A stretch of DNA of 64,000 bases, from assembly GCF_016757755.1 (NCBI RefSeq), contig NZ_CP068437.1, positions 4,402,001-4,466,000 of the forward strand. Reading direction: 5' to 3'. The notes under the pieces were generated by a model that ran no database searches, was not told where the DNA came from, and was given only the letters and a program-made list of their open reading frames with translations. This DNA is from Shewanella sp. KX20019. GTDB lineage: Bacteria > Pseudomonadota > Gammaproteobacteria > Enterobacterales > Shewanellaceae. Made by a program: the position numbers and the translations under genes. How positions within the stretch are numbered: position 1 is the stretch's first letter; every line of letters starts with the position of its first letter. Positions 1 through 8,767 of the stretch are shown in pieces.

Positions 1-278
1 AGCTCGCCATTGGCTTTCTAAACGGCTTGCTATGGTCCATTCTAGTATTTGCCGCAGTGTGGGCTTGGAAAGGTGACATTACCTTAGGGGCAACGATTGG
101 CGGGGCCATGCTGATTAATATGACCGTCGCGGGTCTTGCTGGCGCAAGTATTCCACTTATCCTCAAAAAGATGAATATCGACCCGGCACTCGCTGGTGGT
201 ATGGTATTAACCACGGTGACTGACGTTATCGGCTTATTTGCCTTCTTAGGGCTAGCAACCGTGTTCTTGATAAACTAG
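1..278 (+). CDS. mgtE: MgtE-like magnesium transporter, C-terminal part
   Basis: Open reading frame entering from the left edge (frame 3, no start codon in the window). About 92 residues are visible. They hold two or three membrane helices, with a 'MLINMTVAGLAGASIPLILKK' type loop and a closing segment rich in Gly, Leu and Phe ending in VFLIN. This matches the last helices of the MgtE Mg2+ channel/transporter, where the polar 'NMTVAGLAG' stretch lies in the pore domain. The cytoplasmic N and CBS domains would lie outside the window. The family call comes from recognising the conserved C-terminal motif; a related SLC41-type divalent-cation transporter is the alternative. Confidence 0.8.
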   Translation, partial: LAIGFLNGLLWSILVFAAVWAWKGDITLGATIGGAMLINMTVAGLAGASIPLILKKMNIDPALAGGMVLTTVTDVIGLFAFLGLATVFLIN

Positions 279-303
279 CGTGACAAAAAGTCGATTAACA
301 CAG

Positions 304-342
304 AAGACCGCCGACGAGCATAACTAGCAGGCGGTCTTTTTG
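304..342. terminator. Rho-independent terminator between mgtE and the ModA-like gene
   Basis: Eight-base stem AGACCGCC (305-312) and GGCGGTCT (330-337) followed by a T run. It lies between two convergent genes and probably ends mgtE transcription; the A-rich opposite side may also serve the minus-strand gene. Confidence 0.8.
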
Positions 343-362
343 TATTCATTACCTCGCTGTAT

Positions 363-1151
363 TTATCGTTTCAACGGTGCCTTAAAGCCATAGCCTGCTA
401 AAATTGACTGGCCCTTTTCCGATAATACAAACATCGCTAGCTTCCAAGCATCGGGTTGTGCCGCCTTTAACACCACCAGGCCATAATCGGCACCGACTGC
501 AAGCTCATTAGGGAGTTGCACTACCTGCAAACTAGGCACCTCTTTCTGTGCCAGCACAGCATTAGTGCAGTAGGTGAGAAAAATATCAGCACGATTATTC
601 TCCATCACCCAGCCATAGGTATTACGCCCCCTCGGAGCCTTGGCACTCGTCTCTCCGCCTGTTAGTTGTAATGCTTTATGCTCTAATGTGCTCTTAGCGC
701 CAACCACAACAGCCTCAGCCTTGGCAAAAACTTTCCACGCATAGTCACCAGACGGATCGGCTTTAGGTGTCGACGTGCCAAGGCGAATATCACTATTGAG
801 CATCTGTTGCAATAAGTCATCATTGAGTTCAATGCTAGCTTGCGTTAACGCGCACATTTGATTTTGTGCAAACATCACCACACTTTCTGCTAGTTCATTG
901 TGTTGTAATGTTTGCGGGTGTTTAATATTGGCAGAAGCAAACACATCAACAACCTCTCCTTTTTCAATACGTTTTCGAAGCAAGCCAGAAGGAGCAAAAT
1001 CAGTATTAACAGCCTGCTTAGATTCCAGTTGATAAGCAGCAACAATATCCGACATGGCATTTTTTAAACTCCCCGCTGCACGCATCTCAATCGGTGTAGC
1101 CGCGGCCGTCAGTGGCAGTATCAATAACGACGCTGCGATCCATTTCTTCAT
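363..1151 (-). CDS. ModA-like ABC transporter substrate-binding protein
   Basis: Periplasmic binding protein of the molybdate/tungstate (ModA) superfamily, 262 residues. It has a cleavable signal peptide (MKKWIAAS...LTAAATP), then 'MRAAGSLKNAMSDIV', the usual ModA opening where a backbone turn and Ser bind the oxyanion, followed by 'FAPSGLLRKRIEKGEVVDVFASAN'. The start was placed at MKKW (1151) rather than an upstream in-frame ATG (1163) because GGAAA sits five bases before it. No modB or modC permease genes lie next to it, so it is a stand-alone binding protein. The ligand may be molybdate, tungstate or another anion; the sequence alone does not decide. Confidence 0.78.
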   Translation of the reverse strand: MKKWIAASLLILPLTAAATPIEMRAAGSLKNAMSDIVAAYQLESKQAVNTDFAPSGLLRKRIEKGEVVDVFASANIKHPQTLQHNELAESVVMFAQNQMCALTQASIELNDDLLQQMLNSDIRLGTSTPKADPSGDYAWKVFAKAEAVVVGAKSTLEHKALQLTGGETSAKAPRGRNTYGWVMENNRADIFLTYCTNAVLAQKEVPSLQVVQLPNELAVGADYGLVVLKAAQPDAWKLAMFVLSEKGQSILAGYGFKAPLKR

Positions 1152-1340
1152 GATGATTTCCATAGTAAGTGCTAAAAGTACAATCGATTTAGCCGATCAA
1201 AGAGCATTTACGCTTAAAAAACAACAAGCAATACTGAGGCTGCAGTACCTGCTTTAAAACTATTGAAACGGATCACCTAGAAAGCAACTTCGCCAGACAA
1301 AAAGTCGCAGTGAGTCGTAAGAAATCTAACGTATTCAAGC

Positions 1341-1370
1341 CAAAAAAAACCACCTGTTCGGTGGTTTTCT
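1341..1370 (-). terminator. Terminator of the OmpA-like lipoprotein gene
   Basis: Stem AAAACCACC (1346-1354) and GGTGGTTTT (1360-1368) with a five-base loop. Read on the minus strand it is followed by a run of T, as expected for an intrinsic terminator just after the stop codon at 1391. Confidence 0.8.
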
Positions 1371-1390
1371 ATCTAAAATTAAAACTGTGT

Positions 1391-2059
1391 TTAGCTTAGT
1401 GGGCTAAGAATAATCTCTACTCTGCGATTATCTGCTCGACCTGCTTTGGTCTCATTGGTCGCTACTGGTCTCTCTTCACCTACACCATGAGATGCCACTC
1501 GTGCAGACGGAACCTGCTGGCTCATTAAGTAGCTAGCAACTTCACTTGCTCGAACTTGAGATAGTCGCATGTTATAAGATGCAGCTCCAGAGCTATCGGT
1601 ATGCCCCATCACATTTAGCTTGGTCTCATCATATTCTAACGCAACCAAAGCCACGCTATTTAACACCTGCTTTGCACGTTGGCTTAGATCGGTTTGATCG
1701 ACAGCAAAAGTCACATCATTGGGCATGTTCAAAATAATATCATCACCACTGCGGGTAACGCTGACACCAGATGACTGTAGCTGTTGGCGCAACTCTGCCT
1801 CCTGCACATCCATGTAGTAACCGATCCCACCACCAAGCGCTGCGCCCGAAGCTGCGCCGATCAAAGCCCCTTTACCTCTATCACTTTTACTTGAAGAGGC
1901 AACGCCAATTACCGCACCAGTAAGTGCGCCAATCAAGGCACCATTAGTGGCTTTAGCATTTTGAGATTCATTACTGTATGGATTGGTTGTCTGACAACCT
2001 GAAACGAACACTGCTGCAACCAAACAGCTAGCGATAATACCGCTGTGCTTAACACTCAT
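1391..2059 (-). CDS. OmpA-family lipoprotein with glycine zipper (YiaD-like)
   Basis: Outer-membrane lipoprotein expected to bind peptidoglycan. It has a lipoprotein signal with lipobox VSGC, then a glycine-zipper segment (alternating G/A 'GALIGALTGAVIGVA' and 'GALIGAASGAALGGGIG') that can insert in membranes, and a C-terminal OmpA domain with 'NVMGHTDSSGAASYNMRLSQ.RA' and 'GRADNRRVEI', the residues that contact diaminopimelate. The start at MSVKHSG (2059) is preferred over the ATG 24 bases upstream because GAGGAG lies seven bases before it. The organisation is that of E. coli YiaD. It stands alone with its own terminator. Confidence 0.88.
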   Translation of the reverse strand: MSVKHSGIIASCLVAAVFVSGCQTTNPYSNESQNAKATNGALIGALTGAVIGVASSSKSDRGKGALIGAASGAALGGGIGYYMDVQEAELRQQLQSSGVSVTRSGDDIILNMPNDVTFAVDQTDLSQRAKQVLNSVALVALEYDETKLNVMGHTDSSGAASYNMRLSQVRASEVASYLMSQQVPSARVASHGVGEERPVATNETKAGRADNRRVEIILSPLS

Positions 2060-2245
2060 AAACTTACTCCTCACTGTCTTCACTCAAATGAAGACGACAA
2101 CATATCGAGTTATTTTGTTAGTAGTATATAAGCAGGTAATTAATAGACAATGGTTACAGCTTCAAGCGAGTTAAAAATATACAATTCACCTTTAATAAAC
2201 CGCTGTGGATGGTAAATATCAGCTTGTGTTAGCCAACACGATTTA

Positions 2246-2476
2246 ATGCTAGAAAAGCCTACCTATACCGATGGGCTCGACGATGGTTGCCATAGTGGCA
2301 AGCGGAAGGGGTTTATTCGACACGTTCAAAAAAGATATCAAACTAGGGTGCTAATCGAGCTGCAGCGTTTGCAACAACGAAAGAAAGCCAACCATATAAG
2401 CCAGCAGACTGCACTTGAGCAAGAAGTGATGAAAGGCATCGACACTGACGCCCTTAACAGTCTAGCAAAGCAGTAG
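2246..2476 (+). CDS. Small charged hypothetical protein
   Basis: Seventy-six residues, not recognised. It is rich in Lys, Arg, Gln and Glu, with a predicted helical central part (QKRYQTRVLIELQRLQQRKK) and no membrane segment or signal peptide. No good ribosome binding site is visible before the ATG, so the start and even the coding status are uncertain. It is the only open frame of this size between two minus-strand genes and is followed by an inverted repeat at 2487-2516. The 'DGLDDGCHSGKRKGF' opening may fold around a metal or simply be disordered. Confidence 0.5.
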   Translation: MLEKPTYTDGLDDGCHSGKRKGFIRHVQKRYQTRVLIELQRLQQRKKANHISQQTALEQEVMKGIDTDALNSLAKQ

Positions 2477-2486
2477 TGTAATAATT

Positions 2487-2516
2487 AGCAGACCGCGCGA
2501 TAAACCACGGTCTGCT
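2487..2516. terminator. Inverted repeat, possible bidirectional terminator
   Basis: Nine-base arms AGCAGACCG (2487-2495) and CGGTCTGCT (2508-2516) between two convergent genes. The T run is poor, so terminator function is inferred from position. Confidence 0.55.
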
Positions 2517-2524
2517 TAGCTCAA

Positions 2525-3889
2525 TTAAAAAGTCGTTAGTCGATAGCCCAAGGGCTGTGAATCATCTTTACTCAGCACCATGGTGTAGTTACCTGCACTA
2601 TCAAACACCAGTGGGTCAGATTGATAGAGTAAAGTGAGCGTTTCATTGTCATCTTCAAAGACCACGTTAATCTCGTACTCTCCAGATGCTAGGCCAATTG
2701 ACTCTAACTCAGTAAACTCCAAACCTGTGATTTTATACTCCGCTGATTCAATCGTTTCCGTGGGTTTCACGAAGTAGATAGCTAAGGTTTCATAGTCAAA
2801 AACTAAGTTCGCTAAATCAATTAGGTGGGTAAAAGCCCGCGGGCGATGATCATGAGTTAGCGTCATCCCTTTGGTCACCCCGAGCTCATCGTCATAAACC
2901 AGTATCGATTTACTCTCATCCTGATTAAAGGTCACCAGTAAGTTATTGGCTAATACCTCACTTGAATCATTATTGGTAATGGTCACGCCGTAGTCGTTAT
3001 AACCTATGGTCTTGAAATCACTTAAACTATGTTTGCCCAACTCATAAAGGTACTGTGTCTCCTGATTACTTGCGATCGCGATATCAATATTATCAACGCT
3101 ATTTAATGCATTAAAAACACGATATTCGGCGTTGGCGTCAATATTGGCATATTGGGTTGGACTCCCCGTCGAATCAACCGCATCAATGGTTATCTTAGGT
3201 GTTCCAGGGCCAAAGCTATTGCGGATAACAAATTTGTAAACCGTATTATCACTCATATCCAATGTAGTAGTGGTGTAGATTGGCGTGCTCTCTCCTGTCT
3301 CGGTCAGATACAGCACATATTCGCCAGTATCAAACATCAACTCAGTTGAATATCCTTTATAACTAAGCGAATCGATCATGGTTGCGGCACTGAAATCCTC
3401 ACCATCCAAACCGAAGTAAACATCATAAGTCGGCTCATCCATGGCAGCATGGGTAACTAACATCTGCATCTTACTGTAGTCGTCACTTTCATCACTGTTC
3501 AATTCATCCATCTCGCTACGATCGTATTGAATATCGAGTAACTCTGTTGAACTATAATCACCGAGTAAAACAAAAAAGTGATCATCTTCATTTGAAAGTG
3601 ACAGCGTCGCGGTATAGAGCGACAACTCATCACCCAGCTCATCAGTGCCAACAATTTCCATCTCTGCACTGCCCGTGCTGTAAACATAACGAGGTTGAGA
3701 ATCAGCGTAACTCACCGCCGTGTATTGATAATCATCTAAAACCAGGGCTGTTGCCGTGCTATTAGGTGATGCATTGTAATATTGTACGTAAGCCTCACTG
3801 CTTGATTCACTCGCATCATCTGAGCTACAACCGACCGTTGTAGCCAGCACAAAAAAGAGACCGGTAATTCCCCGAGGTGTGAATTTCAT
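2525..3889 (-). CDS. Acidic lipoprotein, DUF4397-like repeats
   Basis: Predicted lipoprotein of 454 residues: the signal peptide ends in the lipobox TVGC followed by an acidic Ser/Asp linker, so it is probably anchored in the outer membrane. The rest is beta-rich and strongly acidic. Two segments opening 'AYVQYYNASPNSTATALVLDD' and 'AEYRVFNALNSVDNIDIAI' resemble the 'V.N.SP....DV' start of DUF4397 domains, suggesting at least two beta-sandwich repeats. AAGGAAAA before the ATG supports the start. No catalytic motif was seen. It may be a surface-exposed structural or adhesive protein. The DUF4397 assignment is by eye and tentative. Confidence 0.75.
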   Translation of the reverse strand: MKFTPRGITGLFFVLATTVGCSSDDASESSSEAYVQYYNASPNSTATALVLDDYQYTAVSYADSQPRYVYSTGSAEMEIVGTDELGDELSLYTATLSLSNEDDHFFVLLGDYSSTELLDIQYDRSEMDELNSDESDDYSKMQMLVTHAAMDEPTYDVYFGLDGEDFSAATMIDSLSYKGYSTELMFDTGEYVLYLTETGESTPIYTTTTLDMSDNTVYKFVIRNSFGPGTPKITIDAVDSTGSPTQYANIDANAEYRVFNALNSVDNIDIAIASNQETQYLYELGKHSLSDFKTIGYNDYGVTITNNDSSEVLANNLLVTFNQDESKSILVYDDELGVTKGMTLTHDHRPRAFTHLIDLANLVFDYETLAIYFVKPTETIESAEYKITGLEFTELESIGLASGEYEINVVFEDDNETLTLLYQSDPLVFDSAGNYTMVLSKDDSQPLGYRLTTF

Positions 3890-4084
3890 TTATTTTCCTT
3901 AACTAATTAATGACAAACTCACTACCTATGACCAATAATTCACGTCAAGAACTGTCAACAACTGCAATGTAACGAAAGACTATCAATAGCTTTGTAAATT
4001 AAGGTTATTATCGATATGAATTGAATAAAAAGTGACGCTTGCGGGAGGGTGGGATGTTAACAAATGGTATAATCAGAATGAAGT

Positions 4085-4103
4085 GGGCAGTAATTTACTG
4101 CCC
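4085..4103 (-). terminator. Hairpin after the VCBS-repeat gene
   Basis: Perfect eight-base arms GGGCAGTA (4085-4092) and TACTGCCC (4096-4103) with a three-base loop, 15 bases past the minus-strand stop codon at 4118. The T run is weak, so factor-dependent termination is possible. Confidence 0.55.
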
Positions 4104-4117
4104 CGTCGAATACTCTT

Positions 4118-5641
4118 TTAGCTGGCGAACAGTACTCTAAATTGGTTGGCTAACGCTTTATCATCTTGCTTACCATATTTAATCAATATGTCCTCTTTAC
4201 CATCACCATTTAAGTCATCGCTTTGCAGCATCCCGCCATCAATAGGCAGTTTTAAATCGTGCTTTTCAGCCTCGCGACTAAATAGACGTGAGCCAGACTG
4301 GCCAAAATAGATCCTTAAGGTGTCTTCATCATCTGACAGCATTAAATCTTTCAATCCATCACCGTTAAGGTCGGCCAGTTTTACCACTGGGCTGCCACTT
4401 TGGCCTGAGCTTAAACTAAAGTTGAGCTCAACCTCTTTACTGACATTCGACTCCTTCGCAAAACGCCCTTGTTCATCCATTTTAAACAGGTGAACATCTT
4501 GATCGATACTGCCAGAAAGCAGCGCACCGATGATCTGCGATAGCCCGATATCAAATCCAGCCACCATCACCTCGACCTTATCGTCGCTATCAATATCAAT
4601 AAACTGTAAGCCCGTTAATGTGCCTTCCGCTTTAACAACACTGCTAGCCACCTTAGGGAACACTAACTTTCCCTTTTGGTTTTCACCAAGGTACACCTCA
4701 TAATCATTGGCTCTGTCGAATACACCAGAGCTTTTTGTATAACGCACCACGAGATCAGTAATACCGTCGTTATTAATGTCCTTAAGTTCCTCCACTTTAC
4801 GGTATACCAACTCACTTTGGTCAAGCTGCTCACCAAATGCATCGCGCTTATTCCACCAATCAATGCCACTTATAGGCTGGCGTACTGACACAAACTCCGT
4901 AATAGGGTCAAACATCCCACCCTCAACTTGCCGATAAAGCTCGAGTTCACCCTCGCCAATTTTAACTATGTCGACTAACCCATCAAGATTGATATCGCTA
5001 GCATAGAGTTTTGACTGGGTATACGTGGCGCCATCTTCAAACAATCGAGATTGTGGTTTAATTGGTAATACTTGTTGTTTAAACTCTCCATTATTAGCAA
5101 TAAACAACTGCACCTGATTGAAGTCGTGGATCAAGATGTCATCTTGTTTGTCGCCGTTTAAATCAGCGATAAATTCGCCACGGCTTAAGTAATCTGGGCG
5201 AGATTTAAAGGATAAGGAATTGATCTCAGCGATGGTGATTAACTCGGCAGTGGCGCTGTCTTTTTGAGGCTGAAACAGCTGTAATTCATCTTGCGATAAA
5301 AAATACAATTGTTGGCGCTTACCGGTTTGATACTCTGTAATATCAAACGAGTGCAACGCTTGGGGCAACTCGAATTTAATCGCCAGCTGATACTGACCAC
5401 TTTCTAACGCATAAACCGCCATCCAGCGCTGACTTAAATCATCGATCCCAAAGGCGATTAACTCTTTACCTGGAGTCGGCAGTAGATCGGCGGACGCAAT
5501 AGGGTGCGTCAAGTTAAAAGGCGCATTCAATGTTGTTTCTGTCAGTGTCAATTTAGCCGTTGACTTGGCTTCAGCGGGATGAGCAACAATCCCCCCTAGT
5601 ACCACTAATCCAATACCCAAGCCTTTTAAAACCGATTCCAT
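4118..5641 (-). CDS. FG-GAP/VCBS repeat exported protein
   Basis: Secreted protein of 507 residues with a signal peptide (hydrophobic GLGIGLVVLGGIVAH, cleavage near AEAKS). It carries at least six repeats of the calcium-binding loop D-x-[ND]-x-D-G-x-x-D, such as DLNGDKQDD, DINLDGLVD, DINNDGITD, DLNGDGLKD and DLNGDGKED. Each is followed by a hydrophobic beta strand, which is the pattern of FG-GAP/VCBS beta-propeller blades. Such propellers usually mediate surface binding. No enzymatic domain is attached. It lies upstream (in minus-strand order) of the lipoprotein gene, but the 228-base gap and hairpin suggest separate transcription. Confidence 0.85.
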   Translation of the reverse strand: MESVLKGLGIGLVVLGGIVAHPAEAKSTAKLTLTETTLNAPFNLTHPIASADLLPTPGKELIAFGIDDLSQRWMAVYALESGQYQLAIKFELPQALHSFDITEYQTGKRQQLYFLSQDELQLFQPQKDSATAELITIAEINSLSFKSRPDYLSRGEFIADLNGDKQDDILIHDFNQVQLFIANNGEFKQQVLPIKPQSRLFEDGATYTQSKLYASDINLDGLVDIVKIGEGELELYRQVEGGMFDPITEFVSVRQPISGIDWWNKRDAFGEQLDQSELVYRKVEELKDINNDGITDLVVRYTKSSGVFDRANDYEVYLGENQKGKLVFPKVASSVVKAEGTLTGLQFIDIDSDDKVEVMVAGFDIGLSQIIGALLSGSIDQDVHLFKMDEQGRFAKESNVSKEVELNFSLSSGQSGSPVVKLADLNGDGLKDLMLSDDEDTLRIYFGQSGSRLFSREAEKHDLKLPIDGGMLQSDDLNGDGKEDILIKYGKQDDKALANQFRVLFAS

Positions 5642-5755
5642 GTTTGATTTACTCCATCAACAATCACAAAAGTATGATGATTCAAGCTATCGGTTTTACG
5701 CTAAGAGTAAAAGCTAATTTAACAGTTTGTAACATATCACCCTCTTTAACTGGGA

Positions 5756-6196
5756 TTAATCGATATTTAGCGCTCTAAAAGTCCAAAAGTTGGCACCAAA
5801 CCAATTAAAAACTAAGCCAGCTAATACCCCAACGCTAAAAGCAAAAGCCATATCGAGGAGAGATTGCCCAAGCAGCAGTGAAATTAGGTAGAAAGCCGAT
5901 ATATTGGCGATAGCAGCTGTGCTCGAGACCAAAGCTGACATTAGCAACTGTCGACCTTTAGCCACTTGTTCTCGTGAGCTAAAGGTCCAGCATCGATTGG
6001 CAAACCATGACAGCACTACCGCCACAGAAAATGCCGCCACTCTCGCCAGCATTAACGGCAGAGCCAGCTGTTCGAACAGTAGGTAAAATAGCACGGCATC
6101 AGCAACAAAGACGCTTGCCCCCACCAGCAGGAAACGTGCTTCTTGCTGGTGCTTAAGCCAAAGTTGGCGTAATAAGCCTAATTGTTGCGACGACAA
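5756..6196 (-). CDS. gtrA: GtrA-family membrane protein (putative flippase)
   Basis: 146 residues with four hydrophobic helices and the GtrA signatures 'FLLVGASVFVADAVLFYLLF' and 'NRCWTF' near the middle, closing with 'NWFGANFWTFRA'. GtrA proteins are thought to flip undecaprenyl-phosphate-linked sugar across the inner membrane for later transfer. The gene is last of three overlapping minus-strand genes: its start lies inside the end of the upstream glycosyltransferase gene, indicating translational coupling. Confidence 0.85.
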   Translation of the reverse strand: MSSQQLGLLRQLWLKHQQEARFLLVGASVFVADAVLFYLLFEQLALPLMLARVAAFSVAVVLSWFANRCWTFSSREQVAKGRQLLMSALVSSTAAIANISAFYLISLLLGQSLLDMAFAFSVGVLAGLVFNWFGANFWTFRALNID

Positions 6197-7590
6197 AGCA
6201 GTAAGCCTCTATCTTTGTTGCTGCTAATTTCATTACAATTGGCGCTGATTTGATCATCAACTTTTGAGTGCTGAATGAGCAGATAGAATGGTTTCCCGTC
6301 AGGCTTTACTTGGGTTAACGAAGTGATTTTCTCTGTCTTACCTGCGCTATAAAAGCGAGCCGAAAATGGCATCTTTCCCCAATAATACGTCGTTAACGCC
6401 TCTTGCCGTTGATCCAGCAACCAGCGCTCACTTTTGTCCTTGCCAGCGGTAAAATAGATCACCCCAACAGCGATAATCAACAATGCAGGAATGACCAATG
6501 CAATGCGGTGCAGCATAGGGACTTGACTATGTCGCCAAGCAAAAGCAATCAATATTGCCAACGCTGGGATCCCTGGTAGCACGTAAGCCGGCAATATATT
6601 ACCTGCGAAGGTAAATAACACCATCGGCGCAACCATCCAGCAAATAAGATAACTCGGCAATGCTGCGCCCTGTACCGCTTTATCTTCATCACCTCTTTTT
6701 GGCGCTTCAATAATCACTTTATAAAGTGCTTGTGGTAAAAACAGCGACCAAGGCAGCGCTGCAGCAATAAAGTACAACCAAATAGTGCCACGGGTTTGAT
6801 CGTGTGCACTGCCATATAAATCACCTTGCCAACCACTATCGACAAACCTCGACCAATGCTCACCAACAATAAAGTAATTTAAAAATCCCGGGGTGGTATT
6901 TTCTGCAACAACGTACCAAGGCAGGGCAATTATCAGCATTAATCCAGCCCCTTTAATCAAAGGAATTCGCTGCCACAAAAGCTGCCAAGGTCGGATCAAA
7001 CCATACTGCCACAATAGCCATAACCCAGTGCCAATAGCGAAAATAACTAGCGTAACGGGGCCTTTTGCCAGCAAACCAATAGCTAGGCCGACAAAGCCCA
7101 AATAACCCCAGCGTACTTCACCTTGCCAACACAGATAAAAGCCCACCATTGCCATCGTTAAACCTAGGGTCAACGCCATGTCTGTCATCACCGCGCCAGC
7201 GCTGACAATAAACACCCCCGTTGACGCCAAAATAATTAATATTGGCAACACAGCTAAACGTAATTTTCTTGCAAAAAGTGCCACTACGCCTAGGGTCAAC
7301 ATGGCGGCAATCCAGTGGGGGAAACGCACGGCAAATTCTGATACGCCAAAGCCCACAATAGAGACGGCACTCATCCAGGTATGCAGCGGTGGCTTGCCCC
7401 AAAATGGTACATCGTAATCAAATAGTGGCGTGATCCAATTGCCAGTTTCCACCATCAAACGCGCCATTTCGCCATATCTTGCCTCTGTGGTATCCATTAA
7501 CGGATACCAAGGCAGTAGCAGTAATCGGGTTAAAACCACCAGCAAAAGTACGGCTAGACTTTTTTGCCCAGAGCTCAAAGCTTGCATCAA
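6178..7590 (-). CDS. ArnT/PMT-family integral membrane glycosyltransferase
   Basis: 470 residues with many membrane helices. The first periplasmic loop carries the conserved acidic motif in 'YPLMDTTEARYGEMARLM', followed by 'DYDVPFWGKPPLHTWMSA', both hallmarks of the PMT_2/ArnT (GT83) fold in which Asp/Glu of the DTTEARYGE loop is catalytic. The enzyme would use a polyprenyl-phosphate sugar made by the neighbouring GT2 enzyme and flipped by GtrA, and transfer it to lipid A, O-antigen or a protein. It overlaps the upstream gene by four bases (7587-7590). The acceptor cannot be read from sequence. The companion arabinose-synthesis genes of the arn pathway are absent, so aminoarabinose transfer is unlikely. 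Confidence 0.86.
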   Translation of the reverse strand: MMQALSSGQKSLAVLLLVVLTRLLLLPWYPLMDTTEARYGEMARLMVETGNWITPLFDYDVPFWGKPPLHTWMSAVSIVGFGVSEFAVRFPHWIAAMLTLGVVALFARKLRLAVLPILIILASTGVFIVSAGAVMTDMALTLGLTMAMVGFYLCWQGEVRWGYLGFVGLAIGLLAKGPVTLVIFAIGTGLWLLWQYGLIRPWQLLWQRIPLIKGAGLMLIIALPWYVVAENTTPGFLNYFIVGEHWSRFVDSGWQGDLYGSAHDQTRGTIWLYFIAAALPWSLFLPQALYKVIIEAPKRGDEDKAVQGAALPSYLICWMVAPMVLFTFAGNILPAYVLPGIPALAILIAFAWRHSQVPMLHRIALVIPALLIIAVGVIYFTAGKDKSERWLLDQRQEALTTYYWGKMPFSARFYSAGKTEKITSLTQVKPDGKPFYLLIQHSKVDDQISANCNEISSNKDRGLLLCRRNN

Positions 7591-8639
7591 TTCGCCTCCA
7601 GATAGCTAACATTACTTTGTGCGACAACATCACGCTCTGGCTGCAGTGGACTAGGTTTGACTTGTGAAACAGACTGGCGGTAAGCAACCTCTTCTATCAA
7701 GTAAAGTGGTCGCTGCTTAACCTCAACAAATACCCTCCCCAGATACTCGCCAATAAGCCCTAGCGCTAATAACTGAATACCCGCCAAACCTAGTTGGACG
7801 ACCATCATCGAGGGGTAACCGGCCACGGTGTCGCCATAAATAAGCGTTTTAGTCACCACCCAAGCTCCATAAGCAAAAGCACTAAAAGCGGTAATCACCC
7901 CACACCAGGTTGCAATACGCAGCGGTTTAAAACTGAAAGAGGTGATGCCGTCCATAGCTAAGCCAAACAACTTGCTGTAATTCCATTTAGTTTCACCAAC
8001 AAAACGGGGGTCACGATCGAACTCCAATGTTTTTTGCGAGAAACCAGGCCAACTAAACAAGCCTTTCATAAATCGATTGCGCTCCGGCAAAGCTTTTATG
8101 CTGTCGATCACTTGTCGACTCATTAAACGAAAATCACCAACATTCTCAGGCACTGGAGAATCTGACACCCAGTTCATTAATCGATAAAAACAAGCGGCTG
8201 AAAAACGCTTAAACCAGGTTTCACCAAGACGTTTACGGCGTTTCATATTGACAATTTCGTAGCCAGCACGCCACTGGGCGAGCATTAAAGGTATTTGCTC
8301 TGGCGGATCTTGTAAGTCAGCATCAAGCAAAATGACAGCCAACCCTCTGGCATGCTCAATGCCTGCCGACATTGCCGCCTCTTTACCAAAGTTGCGGCTC
8401 AACTTGATACATTGATATTCATTATCGGCTAAAGGTAATTGGCTGACCTGCAGCCATGAATCATCGCTACTACCGTCATCAACGAAAACAATTTCGGAGC
8501 TTTCATCCAGTTCAGATAACACCGCGGTGAGCCGCGAAATGAGGGGCGCTATCATTTGTGATTCATTAAACAGCGGCACAATAACTGACAAACATATTTC
8601 GGCGTTGGGAGCACTTTGGTTGGCAGAGGAATATGGCAT
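7587..8639 (-). CDS. gtrB: Polyprenyl-phosphate glycosyltransferase, GT2 (GtrB/DPM1-like)
   Basis: 350 residues. The N-terminal GT-A domain has 'SVIVPLFNES', 'EIVFVDDGSSDDSW', the metal-binding 'LLDADLQDPPEQIP' and 'SRNFGKEAAMSAGI'. The C-terminal part holds two membrane helices, 'VGYPSMMVV..GLAGIQLLALGLIGEYLGRVFVEVKQRPLY', which is the standard end of GtrB/ArnC-type enzymes. It makes undecaprenyl-phosphate-glucose or a similar lipid sugar on the cytoplasmic face. First gene of the operon gtrB-(arnT-like)-gtrA, transcribed away from the two-component genes at 8768. Confidence 0.9.
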   Translation of the reverse strand: MPYSSANQSAPNAEICLSVIVPLFNESQMIAPLISRLTAVLSELDESSEIVFVDDGSSDDSWLQVSQLPLADNEYQCIKLSRNFGKEAAMSAGIEHARGLAVILLDADLQDPPEQIPLMLAQWRAGYEIVNMKRRKRLGETWFKRFSAACFYRLMNWVSDSPVPENVGDFRLMSRQVIDSIKALPERNRFMKGLFSWPGFSQKTLEFDRDPRFVGETKWNYSKLFGLAMDGITSFSFKPLRIATWCGVITAFSAFAYGAWVVTKTLIYGDTVAGYPSMMVVQLGLAGIQLLALGLIGEYLGRVFVEVKQRPLYLIEEVAYRQSVSQVKPSPLQPERDVVAQSNVSYLEAN

Positions 8640-8767
8640 GAGGCATCCTAGTGGATTTATTTTTCCAGTAGCATGCCTGTATTAAGGTGAAGAAAATGTC
8701 ATTGACATTTCTTCGACAAAAAAGTGGTAAAGTGGCTACAACTATCAGGCTCATTGATCGTATAACG

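Noticed and set aside
6178..7590. ArnT for aminoarabinose transfer to lipid A
   Set aside because: None of the other arn genes are present and the neighbours are Gtr-type; a general polyprenyl-sugar transferase is a safer call.
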